From Capra hircus (taxonomy: Eukaryota > Chordata > Mammalia > Artiodactyla > Bovidae): a DNA stretch of 64,000 nt. The notes beneath the pieces are model-generated. The model had not been told where the DNA came from. It did not search any database and was given only the letters and a program-made list of their open reading frames with translations. Positions 55,463 to 64,000 of this stretch are shown piece after piece. The translations under genes were made by a program, and so were the position numbers. The stretch is taken from NCBI RefSeq assembly GCF_001704415.2, contig NW_017189517.1:7079167-7143166 (forward strand). The letters are read 5' to 3'. How positions within the stretch are numbered: position 1 is the stretch's first letter; each line of letters opens with the position of its first letter.

Positions 55463-56160
55463 AAGGGCCAGAGATAAATCAGAATCATGTTAAGGTTTAG
55501 GAAACCAAGGGAAAGATTCCTAACAAAATATATTCTTTGGTTTTTCAAAGTTGATCTCTTTAGATAGTAACTTGAGATACTTCACAAATCCAAACCTAGT
55601 TGATTTATGTCATCCTGGCATGATGTGCTTGCCTGATTTCTTAAGCAAATATAGCTGTTCTAATCTTCCTTTGGCCCTTTCTCCATCATTTGAAGGAAAA
55701 AGAAACATCGTCTTCTGCACAGTTAATACCTCAAAATATTCAAACAATTTAAAAACCTTTAAACTCGGTACTAAGGTCTGCTTACGGTAAAAAGCAGAAG
55801 AGCTAAATGCTCACTAGCATCTGTTCTCTAAAATCAACTGAGGAAACTAACATTAGGAACTTTTGTTTAGATTCACAGCAATGTTACCCTTTGTAAAGGG
55901 CAATACTTGAGAGGAAATAATTGAAAAAGTCTTTGAAAGTGTATTGGGTCAAATTCAAGGGAAAGGAAGCAACATAGAGAAGAGCAGGGAAATGTAAGAC
56001 ATTCAGAGCATGGTTATGTGGACACGCTTCAGTAGCTAACCAGCAAGCATAGTAAGATAGAAAGAAGACAGTGTAATTAGATGCCACAGTACTCTCAAGG
56101 GAGAAATTTGGTTTGGAGTAATATGAAAGCATTTTAAGTCTTATGTATTTAACCTTATAT
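55463..56160. other. Unique sequence
   Basis: No supported gene or repeat. Confidence 0.4.
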
Positions 56161-56169
56161 ATTATGTAA

Positions 56170-56384
56170 CACAGGGCTTCCCTGGTGGCTCAGTTGGTAA
56201 AGAATCTGCCTGCAATGTGGGAGACCTGGGTTTGATCCCTGGTTTGGGAAGATCCTCTGGAGAAGGAAATGACAACCCACTCCAATACTCTTGCCTGGGA
56301 AATCCCATGGACAGAGGAGCCTGGTGGGCTATAGTCCATGGCATCACAAAGAGTCAGACATGACTGAGCGACTAACACATACAC
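56170..56384 (+). repeat. Bov-tA SINE with 9-bp target-site duplication
   Basis: ATTATGTAA at 56161-56169 and 56385-56393. Complete head-to-tail copy. Confidence 0.94.
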
Positions 56385-56393
56385 ATTATGTAA

Positions 56394-57490
56394 TATAAGA
56401 TGTACAGAAAACATTATTTTGCATTCCATAAATATAAGTCAACTAGGATACATAGGTTTTTAAACTCATACTTTAGTGCTTTGCATGTGGTATTAGTCAA
56501 AGATAGACCATCAGAGATACGGCTGGTAGTACTTCTGTTGGATTTCAGATATAATGGTATCAGTGTTTGGAGGAGTGAGGTCTGCTATGTTTGTTTTTAC
56601 CAGCATTAGTCCTATTATTTCATTAGCATTGAATATTCAATTTTTAACTGATGATAAAAGGGGAAAAAAAGCAGGGCTATAATACTGGTTGCAATATCCC
56701 ATTACAAGGCCAATGTAGACAGTTTTCATGTTGTGGTTCTGGCTCAGACATGGGCTGGTGTACCTTTAACTTCTGCTATCAGCAAGCCAGAGTTTTGAGG
56801 CTTTTCAATCTTGTGAAATGACAAGTTGCACAGAATCAAAGGATAACAAGTTCTGTGTAGACAGGAGTTGGTTCATGCGTTTTTAAGGGTGGGAGGCTGA
56901 CTTGCAGAACACTGTTGCACAGACTGAAACTGCTAATGCTGGTGAAATGACAGCTCAAGAAAGCAGAACCTTGGTTGTGAAGGCAGCAAAAAAGACAAAT
57001 AGCATGTATGGTTAATGCTTGTTTCTGCTAGCAGGGAAGATAACATTTAGAGGGGAAAAACCAGCAAAACAATTAGCCTTGGATCAGATTTTTTAAAATA
57101 TCAATTCATTGTCTTTCTACAAAATCATCCCAAGTATTCTGGACACATTTCCCTAAAGCCCTTTTGGACCTCCAGGTTTGTTGCAGCAAACATGAGGAGA
57201 TGTGGCAAGGCAGGCCGAGAGAGAGCTCTGTGACATACATATTTGACACCAGATTAGACACAGTTTTATGGGGTTGGCTTCTGTGTGATCTGTTAAACTT
57301 TGGTTATATATGCACTTTAGAAAGCATTTCCTTGTGCCAAGATCTCATTTGTGGTCTGTGGTTGTTTCCAGAACAAGTTTGCTGTTCTGGTTTTTCTCTA
57401 GAAATGTGACTTCCTGATACACGAGAGGTCCTCATCTGCAATGTGGCTACACCTGGGGTGTCACCATCTGTTGGGAGTTGAATTACAAAT
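56394..57490. other. Unique sequence
   Basis: No supported gene or repeat. The plus frame 57164-57409 has no recognisable family. Confidence 0.4.
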
Positions 57491-57504
57491 AATTTGTTCT
57501 CACT

Positions 57505-57732
57505 GAGCTTCCCAGGTGGCGCTAGTGGTAAAGAACCTGGCTGCCAGTGCAGGAGATGTAAAAGATGCACTTCGATCCCTGGGTTGGGAAGATCCCCTGG
57601 AGGAGGACATGGCAACCCTCCAGTATTCTTGCCTGGAGAATCCCATGGACAGAGGAGCCTGACAGGAGCCTGACAGTTCATAGGGTTGCAAAGAGTTGGA
57701 CACAACTGAAGTGACTTAGCACACACGGATGC
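57505..57732 (+). repeat. Bov-tA SINE with target-site duplication
   Basis: AATTTGTTCTCACT (57491-57504) against AATTTGTTCCTACT (57733-57746). It contains a short internal duplication of GGAGCCTGACA near 57655-57676. Confidence 0.9.
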
Positions 57733-57746
57733 AATTTGTTCCTACT

Positions 57747-58685
57747 AATAAGTAAGGGTCTGAAATTTGTCAATGATTGCCTGTTTTGAGTAGATTAGAC
57801 CCGGTTCAAAATTATCCTTATGAAAATGTTGCTCTCCTTCCCTTGCATTCTAAAATGCTTGCCTGATTGGGAAAGAACCTATGGTGGGAACTTATATAAC
57901 CTTGATTAAGCCTCTGGTAGTAGGCCCTGTGTGTGAGCATCTTCTATCATGTTTTCCAGTGGATACATTAACAAAGCTGAGACTGCCCATGCTTTTCCAT
58001 TGTTTCTATGAGAAATTCAGATAGGAATTGAAGTTCTCTTCCTGAAATGTAACCTTACCGCTGGCCTGTTTACTCATCTACCATACTGTTTCAGCTATTC
58101 TGGAGAAGTTAAGGAAGGGCTTACACTAACTATGGTGGTTTTATTTCTTCAAATCCACTTAGAGGGATGCATCTGTTCAGCCAGTCAACAAATACTCATC
58201 AAGTCTTGTTTTGGTACCAAAATGCTACTTAATAGAACAGAGAGAATTTGCTGCTGGTGATGTTTAAAAGATAAGCTGGGTCTTGTTAGTTTGAGAGGAG
58301 TGCATAGTATGAACAGAGGCAAGGGGGAGGAAATGGATGGAGTTTTCCCAGACGAAAACCAGTGCAGAGTGTCTGAAGGCCAGGGAATATGGAGAGGACT
58401 TGGGATGTGGAGCTGGGTAGCTTGGAAGCATCCAGCCAGATGACTAGGGGACCTAACTCAGCCCCTGGTAATTAGAACTTATCAGGGACTAACTGTATTG
58501 CTGCTGTCTATGATTTGCATCAATCTGTGGTAGGAAATACCTGATACATTCCTGCTGACCATGTGTGAATGTGAGTCTGTCTGTCATGAAGGGCAGGGGC
58601 GGGTGTGTGGCGAAGATTGTTGGTAGCCCTGGTCTAGTTTGCCTTATAGATCTCTGACTCTTAGGTATGTTGCTATTTTTCTACA
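57747..58685. other. Unique sequence
   Basis: No supported gene or repeat. Confidence 0.4.
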
Positions 58686-58689
58686 TTTA

Positions 58690-59835
58690 AAAACTGGACA
58701 TATAATTCACATATCATAAAACCCACTCATCAAAAGCATGCAATTCAGTGGTTTTCAGTATACTTACAAAGTTGTGCCACCTTCAGCATAACCTGTTTCC
58801 AGAACTTTTTCACTAATCCAGAAATAAACCCTTCACTCATTAGCAGTAACTCTCCCCTTCCCTGCCTCCCGCCCCTAGGTGACCACTCATCTACTTTGTT
58901 TCTTTAGATTTACCTGAAAATATATCCTAAATATTTAATATAAATGGAATCATACAATATAGAGCCTTTCTGTCTGACTTCTTTGGCTTTGCATAATGTT
59001 TTCAAGGCTCATTTATGTAGTGGCATGTATCAATACTTCAATCTTTTAGGGGCAGAATACTATTCCATTGTATGGATTTACCACATTTTATCTGTTCATC
59101 ACTTGGTGAGCCTTTGGGTTCTTTCCACATTTTGGCTACCATAAGCATTCATGTACAAGTTTTTGTGTGGACACTGTGTTATCATTTCTCTTGTGTAGAT
59201 ATTTAGTAGTGGAATTGCTGGGTTATATGATAACTCTATGTTTAACTTTTCAAGGCACTGCCAAACTGTTTTTTAAAGTGGCAGTACCATTTTACAATCC
59301 CACCAGAAATGTGTGATGGTTCTCCTGTTACCACATCCTCACCAATACAAGTAATTCTGTCTTTTTGATGATAATCTTCCCAATATATGTGAAATAGCAT
59401 ATCATTGTGGTTTTGATTCATATTTTCCTAATGACTAATGATGTTGGACTTCTCCATGTGCTTAATGGCCATTTATCTTCTTTGGAAAAATGTCTAATCA
59501 GATTTTTTTGCCCATTTTCAATTGGGTTGTCTGTTTTGTTACTGAGTTCTAAGAATTCTTCATACATTCCATATACTAGATCCTTATTAGACAGGTCTGT
59601 ATACTAGGGGATACAGGTCTGTATCCCCAGGGGATCTTCCCAACCCAGGAATCAAACCTGGGTCTCCCTCATTGCAGGCAGATTGTTTACCATCTGAGCC
59701 AAAGGGAAGCCTCTTATTAGACATATGATTTGTAAATAGATTTTCCCATTCTGTGATTTGTCTTTTCAGTTTCTTGATGGTATTCTTAGAAGCACAAAAG
59801 ATTTTAAAATTTGACAAAATCCAATGGATCTCATT
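58690..59835 (-). repeat. Old L1 3' region with SINE insert
   Basis: GGACATATAATTCACATATC, GCAATTCAGTGGTTTTCAG, ATACTATTCCATTGTATGG, AGTGGAATTGCTGGG and CATATTTTCCTAATGACTAATG are antisense L1 phrases. The SINE piece at 59594-59712 interrupts it. Confidence 0.8.
59594..59712 (-). repeat. 3'-truncated Bov-tA head with 11-bp target-site duplication
   Basis: CTTATTAGACA occurs at 59583-59593 and 59713-59723. Only the tRNA-derived half is present (CAGGGGATCTTCC to GGGAAGCC). The Bov-A tail is replaced by about 35 bp in which GGTCTGTAT occurs twice. Confidence 0.85.
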
Positions 59836-60515
59836 TTTCCTTCTGTTGCTCTGGGGATAGTGCTATTTTAAATGAGAGAACAGCTCATGGAAATGGCCAC
59901 TGGCCAATGGAGTTTGCTAGGGGTTAACATGTGGCTGGAATCCTAAAGCTGGAAAGACTGAATTATCTTTAATCCTATTACTGGAGTTAGATAACATTTA
60001 GAATTAGATAATCATTATCTAGTTGTTGACAATTCTGTTGCTAACATGGTAGAGAGATAGGGAGGTCCTGGAAGAGAGTGAAAAGGTTGTCACCTCTGGG
60101 TCTCCATTTCCAGTGCTGATTTTAGGACTACAGTAGAAACCTGAGGGCTAGACAAGAGCAAAGACATTTTGCTACACTTAAAATCAGCTTTGAATTCAAG
60201 GGCTGATTTCTAAATCACTGTTTAAACTTTTCGCCTTGATTTGAATCAGATTTGCATTTGAAAATAAAGAGGGCTTCCATTTGTAAGATTCTAATCCACA
60301 CTTTTTTTTAAATTTCACATGAGATTTCAATTTTGTTTGGTTTTTAAATTATCCTAGACCCAGGAGGGTAAGTCCTGTATTCTCATTTTATCATCCAATC
60401 AAATAGCACTTTTGTCTAGAAGCGCTGTGCTTTAAAGGCAAACTGTTCACAACCTTTCACCCCCAACCCTGAGCTGCAGACTTTTGTGAAAATCAGGTTC
60501 TGGGGCAGTTGTGCC
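59836..60515. other. Unique sequence
   Basis: No supported gene or repeat. Confidence 0.4.
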
Positions 60516-60518
60516 GAG

Positions 60519-60742
60519 TGTGCTTAGTCACTCAGTTGTGTCTGACTTTTTGCCACCCCATGGACTGTAGCCCACCAGGCTTTTTTTTCCATAGAATGCT
60601 CCAGGCAAGAATACTGGAGTGGGTTGTCATGTCCTCCTCCAGGGGATCTTCCCAACCCAGGGATTGAAACCAGGTCTCCTGTATTGCAGGCAGATTTTTT
60701 TACCAGGTGGCTCTTTACCATCTGAGCCACCAGGGAAGCTCA
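60519..60742 (-). repeat. Bov SINE
   Basis: GTGTGCTTAGTCACTCAGTTG to GAGCCACCAGGGAAGCTCAG. A small internal duplication of the TTTACCA phrase lies near the head. Confidence 0.92.
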
Positions 60743-61080
60743 GTTAAGTCTTGATAAAGTTGTAAAAGATCTCTTCATACCTGAGCTCCCATCCTCCATC
60801 TGGCCACAGTCACAATAGAAGCAGGAAACCAAGGGGCAGATTTCTTTCCTTACTCAACTTCCAGGCACTGTAGGAGGAAGGAGAGTTCCCTGCACCTGCT
60901 CGCCAAGCTCTGGTCTACTTGCCGAACTCTGATCAGCATAAACAGATCGTTCTGGCTACAAGTTCCCCCAAATTCTCCTTACTTGTATTTTTAAGGCACA
61001 CCAGCTCCCCTGTGTAATGTTCTCTATTTACAGTGAATCAATTATTTATTTTTATTATTTGATAATTTTATTAATTATTT
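60743..61080. other. Unique sequence
   Basis: Nothing recognised. AT-rich towards the right. Confidence 0.4.
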
Positions 61081-61082
61081 AA

Positions 61083-61211
61083 CTATTATTGAAGAAGGAA
61101 ATGGCAATCCACTCTGGTAGTCTTGCCTGGAAAATACTATGGACAGAGGAGCCTGGTGGGCTACAGTTCATGGGGTTGGCAAGAGTCAGACGTGACTGAG
61201 CACACACACAA
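61083..61211 (+). repeat. Bov SINE, 5'-truncated
   Basis: GAAGAAGGAAATGGCAATCC to GACTGAGCACACACACA, flanked by AATTATT-rich DNA. Confidence 0.9.
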
Positions 61212-61314
61212 TTATTAATTATTCTTACTATTCAAAAGAAACTTTCACACTGCCCAGCCAAATGCTTAGACCCAAGATGCTGAGAGTGGGCACAAGGACA
61301 GAGCCCAGTTTGCA

Positions 61315-62450
61315 TCATGGATTCTGGTCACTGGGGTTATACTTGATCATGACTTTCAACCCCAAACCATTTTTGGAGGTTTTAAAAGCCCCCAGAGCTT
61401 TCACCATAGGAAACTGATGGGTGACCAAGGGCTTTACATTCACAAACTTGGATGTAAGTGTTTAAATCAACATTGGCCACATTTTGCAGTAGCGAAATGC
61501 CCTTGATATCCACCTTCCAGGTGGCTGCATGCATGAGGGGCCCACTGGTCATCTCAGAGCCCAGAACCACCAGCACCAGCCCACCAGGATGAGTGGGGTA
61601 GATACCTGCCTGGATGGAGGTCCCTACTCCTGTGCACTTGATGGTGACTTCCGACTTGCTGCCCAAAAGGCCTTCCGCTTTCTTGGCTATTTCCTGAGGG
61701 CTCTCATTGGAGTCCGGAGGATGAAATCAGCCCCGACTTCCTTGGCTTTAGACAACCAAGAGGCTGACAGATCAGTCACCACCATTTGAGCTGCACCCAT
61801 CACCTCGGCTGTGAGGAAACTGACCAGTCCATCTGGCCCAGCTCCACACCCAAAGACCTTGTTTCCAGTTTGCTGGCAGGCATGGATCCCCCATACAGTG
61901 GCTCAACCAGGGCCCCTTCCTCAAAGGTGACATTGTCAGGAAGCTTGTAGCAGAAATTAGCCTTGTGCTTGTAGAACTGACAGAGGTTCCCATCATCGGG
62001 CCACATGGCACAGAAGATGGTTGGTGACAGATTGTATCGGCCAATCTTGCAGAGTTCATCAAGTTTCTCAAGGAGCTCCAGGCTCAGTGTCAACACTATC
62101 ACCTGGCTGTAGGTGCTTGACTGATGATTCCACTTTTATGACTGTTCTCAAAGCTTCATGCCCTAGCACCATTGGCTTTTTCACAACAAAATTTCTGATT
62201 CGACCATGCTGCCAGCCATGGACATCTGAACTACAAATTCCGACAGGATGTATCTTCAGCAGCACCTCATTTGGGCCTGGTTCAGGGATAGGATAGTACG
62301 TCAAGTGCAGGTCTCCGGGCCTGTGCACCACCAAGGAGAGGTTGTCAGGCTTGGCTGCTGCCATGTCTGTGCCTCTCTCCTTTCTGGTCAGGGCTGCTGT
62401 CCGCTGTTCATGAGGTGGTTTAGTTTGCGGCCCCTTGAAGGGTTCTCCCA
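61315..62450 (-). pseudogene. SORD: Processed pseudogene of sorbitol dehydrogenase
   Basis: SORD is the cytosolic zinc enzyme of the polyol pathway that oxidises sorbitol to fructose with NAD+. The retrocopy starts at ATG 62364 (MAAAKPDNLSLVVH) and runs without introns to PSDQNP and a TGA at 61315-61317, close to the full parent length of about 356 codons. Visible parts in order are PIPEPGPNEVLL, VGICSSDVHGW (first zinc-site region), KKPMVLGHEA, KIGRYNLSPTIFCA, KLPDNVTFEEGAL, the NAD-binding GAGPDG, VVTDLSA, SEVTIKCTG, GSEMTSGPLMHAA and VDIKG. At least three frame changes occur: near 62070-62090, near 61900, and between 61440 and 61380. Up to about 85 bp of 5' UTR-like DNA continues to about 62450. 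Loss of introns plus broken frames shows a dead retrocopy. Confidence 0.93.
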
Positions 62451-62454
62451 GATT

Positions 62455-63034
62455 TTAAATTGTGAAAGTGGTTGAATCCAGTTTAAAAACCAAGAGAAAG
62501 TTGTTGGCAACTCTAGCTGGGGATCCCACAAGTAGATAAAATAGGGAAGCAATTCAGAATTTTTCAAGGTGAATTCATGGTTATATTGAGTAAATCTTTG
62601 CTAATTTCTGCAGTTGGCTCTTGAGAATCTCTCTGCTTCTGAGCACGTTGCTCAGAAAATCTTCAACTCTAAGGATTGGAAGGAATCTTAAAAGTCATCT
62701 TTTTCAAATCTGCTCACCAGTGAGTGGAATGTAGCAGGGAAAGTGCCAGGGACAACGGTGAGGGGACACATGGCTTAAGGATTTTATGCCCACTTCATTC
62801 AGCTTCAGGAAGGACAGATACTAAAGGAAGGGAGAGAAATCAAGTGGGGAAAGAGGTTGAATAAGAATGAAATCAGTTGGATTTGCAAAGTCTAAGGGAG
62901 AAGGCTAGCTTTTGAGACTCTTTCTAAATTCCTGCCAGCTGCGCTTCATCATTCTGTTCTCTGGGATCAGATCCTGTTTTATAAACTCTATCCTAGCACT
63001 GATCCCTGTTATCTTTGAATGTGTCTATATGTTC
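62455..63034. other. Unique sequence
   Basis: No gene or clear repeat was recognised beyond the pseudogene's 5' end. Confidence 0.4.
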
Positions 63035-63131
63035 TTTTAGACCAGGAGCTCTTGGAGAAAAAAAGCCACAGCCTCACTCATGTGTGTAGCCTTTCCAGTC
63101 TTTGATACTTAGGGACTTAGCTGATAGTAAG
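63035..63131 (+). repeat. L2-like remnant
   Basis: TTAGACCAGGAGCTCTTGG through TCTTTGATACTTAGGGAC resembles an L2 3' end. Confidence 0.4.
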
Positions 63132-63144
63132 GTTGCACAGCTAC

Positions 63145-63345
63145 AAATGGAGGCTTTAGCATCAGTAAGACTGACTACCAGCTTCAGTAGCTTCAGATTG
63201 GAAATCTCTCCTTGACTTTGACTGGCTCTGTGACCTTGGGCAAGTTACTCAAGTCTTAGCGACCTCATACATAAGATGAAGAGTAAGAATGAGTTGTAAG
63301 GATGAGAGCTGTGTAGAGTTCTTGGCACTTGGCAAATGGTTGCTG
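63145..63345 (+). repeat. MIR SINE
   Basis: GGCTCTGTGACCTTGGGCAAG, ACTCAAGTCTTAGCGACCTC and TTCTTGGCACTTGGCAAATG follow MIR. Confidence 0.8.
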
Positions 63346-63387
63346 CTGAGGTTCAGATTAGCAGCCCTCAGAAAGTGCTTGCTGGGG

Positions 63388-63515
63388 GCCTTCCCTGGTG
63401 GTCCACTGATTAAGGTTCCATATTCCCAATGCAGGAGGCACAGGTACAATCCCTGGTCAGGGAAGTAAGATCCCACATGCTCTAAGGCATGATTGAAAAA
63501 ACAAACAGACAAACA
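63388..63515 (+). repeat. CHR SINE
   Basis: GGCCTTCCCTGGTGGTCCAC to GATCCCACATGCTCTAAGGC and a (CAAA)n-like tail. TGCTTGCTGGG before and TGTTTGCTGAGG after fit an imperfect target duplication. Confidence 0.9.
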
Positions 63516-63750
63516 AATGTTTGCTGAGGTAATTTTCCAGGGGCAGGGGGAAGAGCTCCAGTCTCATGAAGCATGACTCCAGCTGACTGCCAGGAATGCT
63601 GCAGCCATTCTTAATTCTTGAATCTCAGAGTGGCGACTGCCTGACTCTGGTCAACTGGGCTACCCAAGTTCAGCTAACTTAAGAACATGTGGCTCTGTTG
63701 TTCTGGAGACCTCTGTGATTTGGTTCACCTGTCCCTTAATCCAGGGTAAC
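63516..63750. other. Unique sequence
   Basis: No feature was seen. Confidence 0.4.
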
Positions 63751-63751
63751 A

Positions 63752-64000
63752 GGTTCAGTTCAGTTCAGTTCAGTTGCTCAGTCATGTCTGACTCTTTGCG
63801 ACCCCATGAATCGCAGCACGTCAGGCCTCCTTGTCCATCACCAACTCCCGGAGTTCACTCAGATTCACGTCCATCGAGTCAGTGATGCCATCCAGCCATC
63901 TCATCCTCTGTCATCCCCGTCTCCTCCTGCCCCCAATCCCTCCCAGCATCAGAGTCTTTTCCAATGAGTCAACTCTTCACATGAGGTGGCCAAAGTACTG
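63752..64000 (-). repeat. BovB 3' end, continuing past the window
   Basis: TTCAGTTCAGTTCAGTTCAG is followed by the standard BovB antisense text, still running at GTGGCCAAAGTACTG on the right edge. Confidence 0.96.

Noticed and set aside
62021..62475. Plus-strand frames of 91 and 75 codons
   Set aside because: Antisense shadows of the SORD retrocopy.
1..64000. Endogenous retrovirus (LTR, gag or pol text)
   Set aside because: All reverse-transcriptase text seen is L1 or RTE type. No LTR pair, primer-binding site or retroviral protease/integrase motif was noticed.

Overview
Organism. The window is nuclear DNA of a ruminant, most likely a bovid. The evidence is dozens of Bov-tA/Bov-A SINEs, about ten BovB (RTE) LINE fragments with the TTCAG-repeat 3' end, CHR-type tRNA-derived SINEs typical of cetaceans and ruminants, and an L1 of the bovine (L1-BT) type. 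Cow, yak, buffalo, sheep, goat or deer cannot be told apart from sequence alone. No bacterial, plasmid or phage feature is present. Coding content. No intact gene is visible. Two pieces of ordinary protein-coding descent were found. The first is a CSPG-repeat exon of the FRAS1/FREM family on the minus strand near 4.07-4.40 kb. It has a good splice acceptor but no clear donor. The second is an intronless, frameshifted retrocopy of sorbitol dehydrogenase (SORD) on the minus strand at 61.3-62.45 kb. Nearly every other long reading frame lies in a LINE or SINE. Layout. 1-12 kb is AT-rich unique DNA with MIR, Bov-tA, CHR and old L1 pieces. 12-17 kb is an old antisense L1 cut up by SINEs. 17-24 kb holds BovB copies, a small hAT-like DNA transposon and unique DNA. 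24.6-38 kb is a large nest: an ancient minus-strand L1 was invaded by three BovB copies, a Bov-tA/BovB chimera, a CHR SINE, a Bov-tA inside an older SINE, and a near-full-length L1-BT (28862-35107, 11-bp target duplication). That L1-BT itself received two short L1 3'-end insertions. 38-48 kb is a patchwork of old L1, MIR, BovB and SINEs. 48-64 kb is richer in unique DNA, with scattered SINEs, two more L1 pieces, the SORD retrocopy, and a BovB that runs off the right edge. Interpretation. The genes do not form a pathway. The window reads as intergenic or large-intron DNA whose structure was built by retrotransposition. The most informative signals are a SINE-LINE chimera with a microhomology junction and shared target duplication, repeated short L1 3'-end insertions all on one strand, opposed SINE pairs able to form RNA hairpins, and the possibly decayed CSPG-repeat exon. 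I found no convincing undescribed biological system.
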